Made by a program: the position numbers and the translations under genes
IMG/VR virus record: IMGVR_UViG_3300042935_000279
Span: 1-38,131 of that record
Strand: one strand, 5' to 3'
Length of the DNA stretch: 38,131 nucleotides
DNA from: a virus
Part shown: positions 20,497 to 28,111 of the stretch, one piece after another
Layout: the number at the start of each line of letters is the position of its first letter
Numbering within the stretch: the first letter of the stretch is position 1
Notes under the pieces: model-generated
Told to the model about the DNA's origin: nothing
What the model saw: only the letters and a program-made list of their open reading frames with translations
The model's database searches: none

Positions 20497-21441
20497 ATGG
20501 CTGAAACTTTTAAATTCCCAGACGAACAGGATGACGTAAAGGTCACCACAGAAGACGATCAAACTGATGAACAGATCATCATTGACGTAGAAGACAACAC
20601 GCCGGAAGAGGATCGCGGTAAACCCCCTCTGCCGGACAATGTAAAGGAAGAGCTCTATAACGATGAGCTGGAAGACTATTCCAGTAAGGTCAAAAAGAAG
20701 CTAATCCAGATGAAGAAGCTGGCTCACGATGAACGCCGTGAGAAAGATAACGCTATACGAGAGCAACAAGAGGCTATTGCCTTTGCTCAAAAGGTAATGC
20801 AAGAGAACCAGCGCCTTAAGTCAAACCTTAATAACAGCGAGAAGAACGTGCTTATGAGCGTTCAGAAAGCTGTGGCTATGGAGATGGAAGCGGCCAAGCG
20901 CGCTTATCGTGAAGCCTATGATTCTGGCGACACTGATAAGGTGATGGAAGCCCAAGAGCGTCTTACCCAAGCAACCCTCAAAACCGAAAAAGTAAAGAAT
21001 TTTCGTCCACCCGCTTTACAAGAGGAAGAAACTCCTGTACAAATGCAATCACAGCCGGCACCACAGTTCCGTCCTGACCCCAGCGCGCAAGCATGGCAAC
21101 AGGAAAATCCGTGGTTCGGAGAAGATGAAGAGATGACCAGTTTAGCTCTAGGCCTCCATGAGAGACTCAAGCGCGAAGGTGTTCAGGTTTCATCACAAGA
21201 ATATTATCGAAAGATAGACGCCACTATCCGCAAGCGTTTCCCCGAGCGATTCGAGGAAGAAGCGGAACAAAATGAGCGCCCAGTCGCTCGAAGAAGTTCG
21301 GTGGTAGCACCGGCTACAAGGTCAACTGCTCCTAAGAGGGTTCGTTTGAATCCATCTGAAATGAGTCTGGCCAAGAAACTAAATTTAACGCCCGAGCAAT
21401 ATGCCAAGGCGAAACTCGAAATGGAGGCCAATAATGGCTGA
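20497..21441 (+). CDS. Scaffolding protein
   Basis: A 314-residue, highly charged, mostly helical protein. The acidic N-terminus (1-50) and coiled-coil core (60-165, for example KKLIQMKKLAHDERREKDNA) lead to a Pro/Gln-rich linker and a helix-loop-helix C-terminus with basic residues (KRVRLNPSEMSLAKKLNLTP). That arrangement matches scaffolds that template procapsid assembly and leave before packaging. It precedes the capsid genes, as expected. AAGGA before the ATG. Overlaps the next gene by 8 bp. Confidence 0.8.
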   Translation: MAETFKFPDEQDDVKVTTEDDQTDEQIIIDVEDNTPEEDRGKPPLPDNVKEELYNDELEDYSSKVKKKLIQMKKLAHDERREKDNAIREQQEAIAFAQKVMQENQRLKSNLNNSEKNVLMSVQKAVAMEMEAAKRAYREAYDSGDTDKVMEAQERLTQATLKTEKVKNFRPPALQEEETPVQMQSQPAPQFRPDPSAQAWQQENPWFGEDEEMTSLALGLHERLKREGVQVSSQEYYRKIDATIRKRFPERFEEEAEQNERPVARRSSVVAPATRSTAPKRVRLNPSEMSLAKKLNLTPEQYAKAKLEMEANNG

Positions 21442-21883
21442 AAACAGAAAACCGCGTGAACTTGAAGATAGATTGATGGCTGAACGTCCTAAACAGTGGC
21501 AGCAGGCCGAACTTCTACCTGAACCCGACAAGCACCCGGACTACGCTTACCGATGGATTCGTGTTTCTAATTTAAACACAGCTGACCCTCGTAACTTGGC
21601 CGCAAAACGGCGCGAAGGATGGGAGCCAGTAGGTTTAGATGAACAACCACAATTTAGACTGTTAGCTGATCCCAATAGCCGTTATAAAGACCATATTGAG
21701 ATTGGCGGGTTGTTACTCTGTAAGACCCCGAAAGAGTTTGTGGAACAGCGTAATACGCACTTTAACAAGTTGACACAATCTCAGACGGAAGCTGTAGACA
21801 ACAATCTAATGCGTCAAAGCGATGCGCGGATGCCTCTCTTCAAAGAGAATAAATCCTCGTCTAGCTTTGGTAAAGGTACTTAA
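21434..21883 (+). CDS. Structural-region protein of unknown function
   Basis: 149 residues from the ATG at 21434 (GGAGG upstream); a longer frame start is rejected. Contains YAYRWIRVSNLNTADPRNLAAKRREGWEPVG (residues 34-64), a W-E-P-V motif shared by an uncharacterised family next to scaffold and capsid genes in related phages. A probable strand GGLLLCKTPKEF follows, and a Ser-rich C-terminus. Possibly a head-assembly or minor virion protein (inferred from position). Confidence 0.65.
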   Translation: MAENRKPRELEDRLMAERPKQWQQAELLPEPDKHPDYAYRWIRVSNLNTADPRNLAAKRREGWEPVGLDEQPQFRLLADPNSRYKDHIEIGGLLLCKTPKEFVEQRNTHFNKLTQSQTEAVDNNLMRQSDARMPLFKENKSSSSFGKGT

Positions 21884-21901
21884 ATTTTATAGGAGTCTTA
21901 A

Positions 21902-22732
21902 ATGGCTTATCCTGTGGTTTCAAGCCCTTACGGGCTAAAACCGATCAACTTGATCGGAGGTCAGGTATTTGCGGGTTCTACTCGTGAATACGCAATCATC
22001 AACAACTACGCTACGAACATCTTTTATGGTGATCTCGTGGGCTTGGTTCGCGGTAATTTAGAGCGTCTTTCTGTAAGTACTGGTACGTTGGGTACAGTAG
22101 CGGGTGTCTTTTTGGGATGCTCGTATACCAACCCGCTGACCAAACAGAAGACGTTTTCTCAGTATTATCCAGCAAGTACTGCTGCGGGCGACATTATGGC
22201 TATCGTTTGTGACGATCCTGACACTGTGTTCTCTGCTGTTGTTTGCTCGGCTACTACTGTTATTGCTTCTGGTGCTCGTGCAATGATCGGCCAAAACGTG
22301 GCCATGATCAACAACACTGGCAGCACTGCAACTGGTAATTCAAAGAACGCAGTTCTAGCTCCAAGCGATACGCCTGCAACGACAGATGCTCTGCCTTTGC
22401 GTGTGTTGGGTTTGAATCCAGATACCGAAGTTTCTCTTGGTTCCGCCACATTCACAAGCATTTCAACTGCCACTATCACTTGTAGCGCAATTCCCTTTGC
22501 GTTGCCTGTTGGTACTGATGTAGGCTCATTGGACTCTAACGGCAATTACATTGCTTCAGGATCCTTTGTAGATACAGCAGCGGCGGCTGGTGCAACGACT
22601 GTGATTTTGAATCAAGCCCCCATCACTGCGTTTGCCGCAAGCTCAACGTTGATCTTTAATCAATTCCCAGAAATTCTGGTTAAATTGAATTTTGGTCAGC
22701 ACGAGTATTACGCAGCAACTGCTACAGCATAA
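21902..22732 (+). CDS. Capsid-associated structural protein (decoration-like)
   Basis: A 276-residue, Ala/Thr/Ser-rich beta protein, opening MAYPVVSSPYGLKPINLIGG. Such proteins, immediately before the major capsid gene in uncultivated phages, are often annotated only as structural. The opening PYGLKP...GGQVFAGSTR is conserved in the group. Little charge, repeated strand-forming TST/ATT stretches and no signal peptide fit a decoration or cement protein. Function is inferred from position and composition. AGGAG (21891-21895) lies 6 nt before the ATG. Confidence 0.65.
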   Translation: MAYPVVSSPYGLKPINLIGGQVFAGSTREYAIINNYATNIFYGDLVGLVRGNLERLSVSTGTLGTVAGVFLGCSYTNPLTKQKTFSQYYPASTAAGDIMAIVCDDPDTVFSAVVCSATTVIASGARAMIGQNVAMINNTGSTATGNSKNAVLAPSDTPATTDALPLRVLGLNPDTEVSLGSATFTSISTATITCSAIPFALPVGTDVGSLDSNGNYIASGSFVDTAAAAGATTVILNQAPITAFAASSTLIFNQFPEILVKLNFGQHEYYAATATA

Positions 22733-22743
22733 GGAGCTAGATC

Positions 22744-23652
22744 ATGGCTATTTCACGCGCACAACTACTTAAAGAGTTGCTTCCCGGTCTGAACGCTTTG
22801 TTCGGTCTGCAATATGCAACATACGATCAAGAGCACAAAGAGATCTACGAAACTGAGACATCAGAGCGTAGCTTCGAAGAAGAGACTAAACTCTCTGGCT
22901 TCTCTGCCGCACCAGTCAAAAATGAAGGCTCTGCCATCAGCTATGACAATGCACAGGAAGCATGGACTGCTCGATACAACCACGAAACCATTGCTTTGGG
23001 CTTCAGCTTGACTGAAGAGGCTATCGAAGATAACTTGTATGACTCTTTGTCTGCACGTTATACGAAAGCTTTGGCCCGCGCTATGGCATACACCAAGCAA
23101 GTTAAAGCAGCCGCTGTTTTGAACAACGGTTTCTCTAGCGCTTATGTTGGTGGTGACGGTGTTGCATTGTTCAGTGCATCACATCCTTTGGTGTCTGGTG
23201 GTACTAACAGTAACGTTCCTACTACACCAGCTGACTTGAACGAGACTTCTTTGGAAGCCGCCGTTATTCAGATCAGCTTGTGGACAGACGAGCGCGGCCT
23301 GTTGATCGCAGCTAAACCAAAGAAATTGGTTGTTCCTTCTTCATTGCAATTCGTTGCTACCCGCTTGCTCGAAACGGAACTCCGTGTCGGTACAGCTGAT
23401 AACGACATCAACGCAATTAAGAACAACGGTTCAATTGCTGAAGGTTACTGTGTAAACCACTTCTTGACCGATACTAACGCTTGGTTCTTGACCACAGACG
23501 TTCCTAACGGCATGAAGCACTTTGTTCGTTCACCCTTGGCTAACTCCATGGACGGCGACTTCGATACAGGTAACGTTCGTTACAAGTCTCGCGAGCGTTA
23601 TTCTTTTGGTTGGTCAGATCCATTGGGTATGTTCGGCTCTGCTGGTGCTTAA
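22744..23652 (+). CDS. Major capsid protein (Mu gpT/HK97-like)
   Basis: A 302-residue protein with the order of HK97-fold major capsid proteins of the Mu gpT type: a helical start, the E-loop region with Glu-rich SERSFEEETKL, PVKNEGSAISYDNAQEAW, then FSLTEEAIEDNLYDSLSARY (spine helix), a central GDGVALFSASHPL, an A-domain KPKKLVVPSSLQFVATRLL, and RYSFGWSDPLGMFG at the end. It forms the icosahedral shell and is preceded by the scaffold and decoration genes. GGAGCTAGATC precedes the ATG, and a strong terminator follows. Confidence 0.88.
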   Translation: MAISRAQLLKELLPGLNALFGLQYATYDQEHKEIYETETSERSFEEETKLSGFSAAPVKNEGSAISYDNAQEAWTARYNHETIALGFSLTEEAIEDNLYDSLSARYTKALARAMAYTKQVKAAAVLNNGFSSAYVGGDGVALFSASHPLVSGGTNSNVPTTPADLNETSLEAAVIQISLWTDERGLLIAAKPKKLVVPSSLQFVATRLLETELRVGTADNDINAIKNNGSIAEGYCVNHFLTDTNAWFLTTDVPNGMKHFVRSPLANSMDGDFDTGNVRYKSRERYSFGWSDPLGMFGSAGA

Positions 23653-23663
23653 TCAGCGGTAAA

Positions 23664-23691
23664 GAAAAAGGGGGCTTCGGCTCCCTTTTTT
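23664..23691 (+). terminator. Strong terminator after the capsid gene
   Basis: GGGGGC-TTCG-GCTCCC (23670-23685) with an UUCG tetraloop and one G-U pair, preceded by A-rich sequence and followed by T6. It ends the packaging/capsid transcript. Confidence 0.85.
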
Positions 23692-23692
23692 G

Positions 23693-23721
23693 TTGCATTG
23701 TTTTTATTTGAGTGGTATAAA
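23693..23721 (+). promoter_or_regulatory. Promoter for the tail/decoration operon
   Basis: TTGCAT (23693-23698) and TATAAA (23716-23721) are 17 bp apart, immediately after the terminator. Transcription should start near 23728, giving an 80-nt leader before the gene at 23811. The layout copies the 4380 promoter. Confidence 0.55.
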
Positions 23722-23730
23722 CATATTAAT

Positions 23731-23786
23731 CCGGGCTTATCCGGTGCATTAGACAGTCCCGGCTGACGACATACAGACTGATGCAC
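23731..23786 (+). promoter_or_regulatory. Structured 5' leader with possible pseudoknot
   Basis: GTGCAT (23744-23749) plus CAGTC (23754-23758) pair with GACTGATGCAC (23776-23786), leaving a 4-nt bulge TAGA: an 11-bp stem. CCGGG (23731-23735), outside the stem, complements CCCGG (23758-23762) at its loop, giving a pseudoknot. Alternatively CCGG (23731-23734) pairs with CCGG (23741-23744). It could be a regulatory RNA or ribosome control element for the downstream structural gene. Not matched to a known riboswitch. Confidence 0.45.
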
Positions 23787-23810
23787 TTAACTTGTATGTA
23801 AGGAAAAATC

Positions 23811-24332
23811 ATGGCAAATACCACGTTTAACGGCCCAGTTCGTTCTGAAAACGGCTTTCAAGACATTTCTATTAACGCAACAACTGGCGCAGTTACAGTT
23901 GACGCTACGTTTGGTGCTACCACTAGCGTAACCAACCTAACTACTACAAATCTGGTTTTTACTGACCAAAACCATCCCTCAACCGCTGCTATTAACGCCA
24001 CAGCAACAGCCACCGCAGCAGAAGTTGCTACGGGCTACATCACTTCAACTTCTGTTGGAACAGTCACCATCACTTTGCCTACAGGCACTTTGCTTGGCGC
24101 AGCCTTGGGCGCAACTCGTGGCACTACGCTGGACTTGTACGTTGACAACACCGCTGGCGCAAACACCGTGACTATCGCTGTTGCAACTAATGGCATCTTG
24201 TCTGCCGCTGCAGCCGCTGGTTCTAGTGCTGGTGCTGGCCTGTTGACCGTGCCATCTGGCGTAACTGGCATTGGTTGCTTCCGCATCATGTTCTCTAGCG
24301 CCACTGCATACGTGTTCTCTCGTATCGCTTAA
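23811..24332 (+). CDS. Virion structural protein, decoration-like
   Basis: A 173-residue protein of low charge with Thr, Ala, Gly and Ser repeats, opening MANTTFNGPVRSENGFQDI. This opening is common in structural proteins of freshwater and marine phages. Strand-rich with a C-terminal FRIMFSSATAYVFSRIA, similar to the end of capsid-decoration or head-fibre proteins. It has its own promoter, structured leader and terminator, so it is expressed as a single gene, probably in high amount. AAGGA lies 8 nt before the ATG. Confidence 0.65.
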   Translation: MANTTFNGPVRSENGFQDISINATTGAVTVDATFGATTSVTNLTTTNLVFTDQNHPSTAAINATATATAAEVATGYITSTSVGTVTITLPTGTLLGAALGATRGTTLDLYVDNTAGANTVTIAVATNGILSAAAAAGSSAGAGLLTVPSGVTGIGCFRIMFSSATAYVFSRIA

Positions 24333-24339
24333 TCAACCC

Positions 24340-24361
24340 AAGGGGCTTCGGCCCCTTTTTT
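24340..24361 (+). terminator. Strong terminator with TTCG loop
   Basis: AGGGGC-TTCG-GCCCCT (24341-24356) is a perfect 6-bp stem with an UUCG loop and T6 (24356-24361). It isolates the decoration-like gene. Confidence 0.88.
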
Positions 24362-24375
24362 AAAGGAGATTGATT

Positions 24376-24657
24376 ATGATGCAAACAGACGTAAAAGCCG
24401 TTCATTTAGAAGCGACTGGCACTGCGGTGCCCTACCGCACCCGAGTGCGGGGCTATCAATTCTTGACTGGCGGCACTGCTGGTGACATTATTTTTCGCGA
24501 CGGTGGTTCTGGCGGCCCCATAACTTTGCAATTTAATATTGCTGTTTCACCAACAAATCCGCTATCATTTACGGTTCCCGGAGAAGGCGTTTTGTTTAGT
24601 ACAAATGTCCATATAACTTTGCCTGCCAGCGCAAAAATCACGGTGTTCTATGGCTAA
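24376..24657 (+). CDS. Small strand-rich structural-region protein
   Basis: 93 residues from the ATG at 24376 (AAGGAG 7 nt upstream, just after the terminator). Alternating strands (AVHLEATGTAVPYRTRVRGYQ, GDIIFRDGGSGGPITLQFNI, GVLFSTNVHITLPASAKITVFYG) predict a compact beta sandwich. The opening resembles uncharacterised proteins beside head-tail genes in related phages. The role is unassigned; it overlaps the next start by 8 bp. Confidence 0.6.
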   Translation: MMQTDVKAVHLEATGTAVPYRTRVRGYQFLTGGTAGDIIFRDGGSGGPITLQFNIAVSPTNPLSFTVPGEGVLFSTNVHITLPASAKITVFYG

Positions 24658-24895
24658 GAGTCCAGCATGGCAGAGGAAAGAGGGAAAGAGTCCGACTGGT
24701 GGCTTGAATGCCAAGGGACGCGCCTCCGCCAAAAAGCAAGGTATGAACTTGAAACCTCCCCAGCCGGAAGGCGGCTCCCGCAAGGACGCTTTCTGTGCGA
24801 GGATGGGCGGTATGAAGAAGAAGTTAACCAGCGAAAAGACCGCAAAAGATCCAGATTCACGGATCAATAAAGCGTTGAAGAAATGGAAATGCTAG
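24650..24895 (+). CDS. Small basic protein (AKGRAS family)
   Basis: An 81-residue protein with the pattern SPAWQRKEGKSPTGGLNAKGRASAKKQGMNLKPPQPEGGSRKDAFCARMGGMKKKLT, given here in parts: residues 3-18, 19-31 and 42-60. This matches an uncharacterised family of small basic phage proteins (K-E-G-K, L-N-A-K-G-R-A-S, D-P-D-S-R-I-N-K-A-L). It ends KWKC. Strongly basic and likely to bind DNA or a virion surface; the family is frequent beside head genes. The membrane-protein gene overlaps its end. Confidence 0.65.
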   Translation: MAKSPAWQRKEGKSPTGGLNAKGRASAKKQGMNLKPPQPEGGSRKDAFCARMGGMKKKLTSEKTAKDPDSRINKALKKWKC

Positions 24896-25131
24896 ATCTC
24901 AATACAGTTTGGTCGGCCACATTAACATTGTTAATGTCAGTTATGGGTTATATCGTGAATGAAAAGTTTCGCGAGTTGTCCCGTATTACGATTCTTTTGA
25001 ACAAAACCCGTGAGGAGGTTGCCCGTGATAACGTTACTCAAGCAGAAGTGGATCGCATTACGAACCACATTGACCAACGCTTTAACAAACTTGAAGCAAA
25101 AATTGACCAGCTTATTCAAGCGGGGCGATAA
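24883..25131 (+). CDS. Small membrane protein with coiled coil (possible holin)
   Basis: An 82-residue protein. Residues 8-26 are hydrophobic (VWSATLTLLMSVMGYIV), followed by a charged helix (EKFRELSRITILLNKTREEV) and a second coiled coil (AEVDRITNHIDQRFNKLEAKIDQLI). One span plus coiled coil resembles small holin-type or tail-associated membrane proteins of Mu-like phages. No endolysin gene was recognised in the window, so a holin role is uncertain. It overlaps its neighbours at both ends. Confidence 0.5.
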   Translation: MEMLDLNTVWSATLTLLMSVMGYIVNEKFRELSRITILLNKTREEVARDNVTQAEVDRITNHIDQRFNKLEAKIDQLIQAGR

Positions 25132-25856
25132 TGCCAAGCAAGAGTAAAGCGCAACACAATTTCATGGCGGCGGTGGCTCATAACCCAGCGTTTGCCAAGA
25201 AAGCAGGCGTCCCACAGTCTGTGGGTAAAGATTTTAATGAGGCCGATAAAGGCCGTAAATTTGCAAGAGGTGGTGACACTATGGCTAAAAAAGATTCTGA
25301 ATTTGATGATGACGTTGCTACGGTAAAACGCGCTCTGTACAAACAACCCGGCGATGCAACGCTTTACAGTCGTGAACGTGGGCTGAAACCCGGTATGGCG
25401 CGCCGCCGTCTTGATGAACGTGGCGTTGATGTTCGTGCTCTGGCTGCCAATGAGGCAAATCCAGAGGATCTTGGTAACTTTAAAAAAGGTGGCAATGTGA
25501 AAAAAATGAATATGGGCGGATATGCAGGTGGCGGTATGCCAATGGTCATGAAAGATGGACAAAAAGTTCCAGCTTTTGCGGCTGACGGTAAGGGCAAGAT
25601 GGCTAAAGGCGGCATGGCTAAAGCAGACATGAAGCAAGACAAGTCAATGATGCAGAAGGCCGTGAACAAACACGAAGGCCGTTTGCACAAAGGCTCAACC
25701 ATGACCAAGCTGGCCAGCGGCGGCGCGGCCAAGAAAATGAACATGGGCGGCATGGCTTATGCAAAAGGCGGCTATACAAAAGCGGCTGATGGTATTGCTA
25801 CTAAAGGCAAAACCAAGGGCACTCAAATTGTCATGAAGCGCGGCGGAATGTGTTAA
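25131..25856 (+). CDS. Basic Gly/Met/Lys-rich virion-region protein (DUF3008-like start)
   Basis: A 241-residue protein. The first 40 residues (SKAQHNFMAAVAHNPAF, KAGVPQSVGKDFNEADKGRKF) match DUF3008-type small phage proteins; an internal ATG at 25281 could begin a second protein. The C-terminal 130 residues are tandem Lys/Gly/Met patches (KKMNMGGYAGGGMPMVM, AKGGMAKADMKQDKS, KKMNMGGMAYAKGGY) and close with DGIATKGKTKGTQ and KRGGMC. Very basic and low complexity, probably DNA-binding or packaged. The DG-[IV]-A-x-[KR]-GKT motif recurs in the genes at 25866 and 27922. Confidence 0.65.
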   Translation: MPSKSKAQHNFMAAVAHNPAFAKKAGVPQSVGKDFNEADKGRKFARGGDTMAKKDSEFDDDVATVKRALYKQPGDATLYSRERGLKPGMARRRLDERGVDVRALAANEANPEDLGNFKKGGNVKKMNMGGYAGGGMPMVMKDGQKVPAFAADGKGKMAKGGMAKADMKQDKSMMQKAVNKHEGRLHKGSTMTKLASGGAAKKMNMGGMAYAKGGYTKAADGIATKGKTKGTQIVMKRGGMC

Positions 25857-25865
25857 GGAGCTGAT

Positions 25866-26174
25866 ATGCGTGAAGACCCATACGTATACGGCGGTTCTAC
25901 CGACATGGAACTTGAGCTTGAAGACAGACTTCGAGAAAAAGCCGGTGCTGGCCGTGGCGGTCAAGGTGGCCCTACAGCTAAAGAGCTGGCTGACTATGAA
26001 CGCAAAATGAATCGTGGCATCTTTACTGAAGGTATGAAGCCACCTCAAGATGTTGATGGCGGTTCAGCTGCTCCTAAAAAGAAAGTTGTTAAGAAAGCCA
26101 GTGGCGGTATGACAGCTTCAAAACGTGGTGATGGTATTGCCCAGCGCGGCAAGACTCGCGGAAAGATGTGCTGA
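25866..26174 (+). CDS. Basic small protein with DGIAxRGKT tail
   Basis: A 102-residue protein. The acidic/Glu-rich start MELELEDRLREKAG leads to a Gly-rich middle and a basic tail PKKKVVKKASGGMTASKRGDGIAQRGKTRGKMC (given as the last 34 residues). The tail shares DGIA-x-RGKT-[KR]-G and a final MC with the preceding protein, suggesting a common targeting or packaging signal. GGAG is upstream of the ATG. Function unknown. Confidence 0.6.
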   Translation: MREDPYVYGGSTDMELELEDRLREKAGAGRGGQGGPTAKELADYERKMNRGIFTEGMKPPQDVDGGSAAPKKKVVKKASGGMTASKRGDGIAQRGKTRGKMC

Positions 26175-26175
26175 T

Positions 26176-26352
26176 ATGGCAACCGTAAAACCAGCTGCTA
26201 AAGTAGTTAAGTCTTTAAAGAAGGCTGGGTTTTACGGCGCCAGCAAACCCAAACGGTTGGGTATTATTAACAAAGTTACGACTAAACCCCAGCGGATAGA
26301 AATGGTTGATAAATTGTTTCTAGCCAAGAAAGCTAAAGGTAATCCTAAATGA
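26176..26352 (+). CDS. Small basic protein
   Basis: 58 residues from the ATG at 26176, two bases after the previous stop. It is Lys-rich: VKPAAKVVKSLKKAGFYGA, SKPKRLGIINKVTTKPQR, MVDKLFLAKKAKGNPK. A predicted amphipathic helix but no known family. Its stop overlaps the next ATG. Likely a virion or DNA-associated basic protein, by composition only. Confidence 0.5.
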   Translation: MATVKPAAKVVKSLKKAGFYGASKPKRLGIINKVTTKPQRIEMVDKLFLAKKAKGNPK

Positions 26353-26597
26353 TGGCAAGCCGTGGAATGGGCGCTATGCGCGCCTCAAAAATGCCCAAAG
26401 GTGTACGCAAAGAGCGTAGGGATGACACTGACTTTACTGAGTACGCTGATGGCGGGCCTGTTGGCTTGTATGCCAACATTAACGCCAAGAGAAAACGTAT
26501 TGCAGCTGGCTCTAAAGAGAAGATGCGTAAGCCCGGCTCTAAGGGTGCGCCTACAGCTCAAGCATTCATTAACTCTGCTAAGACTGCCAAGAAATGA
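26349..26597 (+). CDS. Conserved basic phage protein (GLYANIxAKRKRIAAGS)
   Basis: An 82-residue protein with GPVGLYANINAKRKRIAAGS (36-55) and MRKPGSKGAPTAQAF (59-73), a combination seen in an uncharacterised phage family located near tail and head genes. The N-terminus SRGMGAMRASKMPKGVRKERRDD is basic. The ATGA overlap with the previous gene and 4-bp overlap with the next show a tight operon. No activity known. Confidence 0.65.
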   Translation: MMASRGMGAMRASKMPKGVRKERRDDTDFTEYADGGPVGLYANINAKRKRIAAGSKEKMRKPGSKGAPTAQAFINSAKTAKK

Positions 26598-27523
26598 CCA
26601 CTACAGGAACCACAGCCTTTAACATGGAGTTCACCGAGCTCGCTGAAGAGGCGTGGGAGAGAGCTGGCCGTGAGATGCGTACAGGTTATGACCTACGCAC
26701 AGCGCGCCGTTCTCTTAACCTGATGACGATTGAGTGGGCTAATCGTGGCATCAATATGTGGACGATTGAGACAGGGACAATTACTCTGACTCCGGGACTG
26801 GCTACATACGCTTTGCCTTTAGATACGATTGACTTGCTAGATCATGTGATTAGAACGCAAGCCAACAACTCATCAACTCAGGCAGATTTGAGTATTACGC
26901 GCATTAGCGTTTCTACTTATGCAACAATCCCTAACAAGTTGGTTCAAGGCAGGCCGATCCAAGTTTGGATTCAGCGTCTTTCTGGTGAAACTAATCCCAC
27001 TGACATTGTACTTAGTGGCAACATCACATCGACCGACACATCAATCACGCTTAGTTCGGTGGTTGGACTAGCTGGGTCTGGATACATTCGTTTAGGCACT
27101 GAAGATATTTACTACACTTATATCAGTGGTAATGTGCTGGGCGGTGTGTTCCGTGGTCAGAACAATACAACAGCTGCTGCACAAACAGATGGAGCTGCGG
27201 TGTTTGTACCCCAGTTGCCCGCTGTAACGGTGTGGCCTACGCCTGATAACTCACAGCAATACCAGTTTGTGTACTACAGAATGCGCCGCATCCAAGACGC
27301 TGGCGCTGGTATACAAACATCCGATATGAATTTCCGCTTCCTACCATGCGTAGTGGCCGGACTAGCCTACTACATAGCCATGAAGGTGCCTGAGTTACAA
27401 GGCCGTCTGGATATGCTTAAGCGGGTCTATGACGAACAATATACTTTGGCGGCTCAAGAAGATCGCGAGAAGGCTACATTGAGGTTGGTGCCTCGTATAG
27501 CGTTCATTGGTGGTGGTACTTAA
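26594..27523 (+). CDS. Head-tail adaptor / tail tubular protein A-like
   Basis: A 309-residue protein. The start FTELAEEAWERAGREMRTG then YDLRTARRSLNLMTIEWANRGINMW is the helical opening of podovirus connector proteins such as T7 gp11 and P22 gp4. Strands follow (ITLTPGLATYALP), then an inserted beta domain around 95-210, and a C-terminal helical part that returns to the fold (FLPCVVAGLAYYIAMKVPE, MLKRVYDEQYTLAAQEDREKA). These proteins sit under the portal and extend the DNA channel. Its presence is good evidence for a short tail. Confidence 0.78.
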   Translation: MTTTGTTAFNMEFTELAEEAWERAGREMRTGYDLRTARRSLNLMTIEWANRGINMWTIETGTITLTPGLATYALPLDTIDLLDHVIRTQANNSSTQADLSITRISVSTYATIPNKLVQGRPIQVWIQRLSGETNPTDIVLSGNITSTDTSITLSSVVGLAGSGYIRLGTEDIYYTYISGNVLGGVFRGQNNTTAAAQTDGAAVFVPQLPAVTVWPTPDNSQQYQFVYYRMRRIQDAGAGIQTSDMNFRFLPCVVAGLAYYIAMKVPELQGRLDMLKRVYDEQYTLAAQEDREKATLRLVPRIAFIGGGT

Positions 27524-27912
27524 TGGCAACACCGTTTGCATCCGGTAAATATGCTATTGCCGAATGTGATCGGTGTGGGCAGCGTTATAAGTTAAAGCAG
27601 TTAAAGATGGAGGTCATCAAGACCAAGCTTTATCAGCTAAAGGTTTGTGAAGCTTGCTGGGATCCAGATCAGCCGCAGTTGCAGCTGGGTATGTATCCTG
27701 TTTATGATCCGCAGGCTTTGTATCAGCCACGGCCAGACACAACGTATGTGACGGCGGGTTTGAATGCAGCGGGAAATTTAACTGGTGGTTCACGGGACAT
27801 CCAGTGGGGTTGGAATCCAGTCGGTGGAGCTAGTGGTTTTGATGAATATTTAACACCTAACTACTTGGTTGCAACGGCATTTGTTGGTACAGTAACGATA
27901 ACAGTTTCATAG
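27523..27912 (+). CDS. Zinc-ribbon structural-region protein
   Basis: A 129-residue protein starting KYAIAECDRCGQRYKLKQLK, with CDRCG and CEACW forming a zinc ribbon over residues 15-46. After DPDQPQLQLGMYPVYDPQ, the C-terminal part is Thr/Gly-rich with strands. Relatives in other uncultivated phages lie next to adaptor genes. It could be a head-completion or tail-associated factor; the ribbon is unusual in a virion-region protein. It overlaps the previous stop by one base. Confidence 0.65.
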   Translation: MATPFASGKYAIAECDRCGQRYKLKQLKMEVIKTKLYQLKVCEACWDPDQPQLQLGMYPVYDPQALYQPRPDTTYVTAGLNAAGNLTGGSRDIQWGWNPVGGASGFDEYLTPNYLVATAFVGTVTITVS

Positions 27913-27921
27913 GAGCTAAAC

Positions 27922-28110
27922 ATGGCATATACACGATCAGCAGACGGAGTCGCTAAAAAAGGTAAGACTGATGTTCACATCTTTCCTAACAGCGGCCCTT
28001 CTGTCAAAGAAACAAAGGGCGGAACAGGTAAGGGTAAGGGTAAAACCAACTCTGACATGAAAACCATGGGTCGTAATTTGGCAAAGATTGCCGCACAAAA
28101 GCGAGGCTAA
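27922..28110 (+). CDS. Small basic protein with DGVAKKGKT motif
   Basis: A 62-residue, Lys/Gly-rich protein. The opening SADGVAKKGKTDVHIFPNSGP shares D-G-V-A-x-K-G-K-T with the tails of the proteins at 25131 and 25866, here at the N-terminus. The middle is KGGTGKGKGKTNSDMKTM, the end a basic helix. GGAG precedes the ATG. Probably nucleic-acid or virion associated. Confidence 0.6.
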   Translation: MAYTRSADGVAKKGKTDVHIFPNSGPSVKETKGGTGKGKGKTNSDMKTMGRNLAKIAAQKRG

Positions 28111-28111
28111 C

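Noticed and set aside
24883-25131. A definite holin/endolysin lysis cassette.
   Set aside because: One membrane-plus-coiled-coil protein was found, but no endolysin or spanin partner in the window, so only a possible holin is stated.
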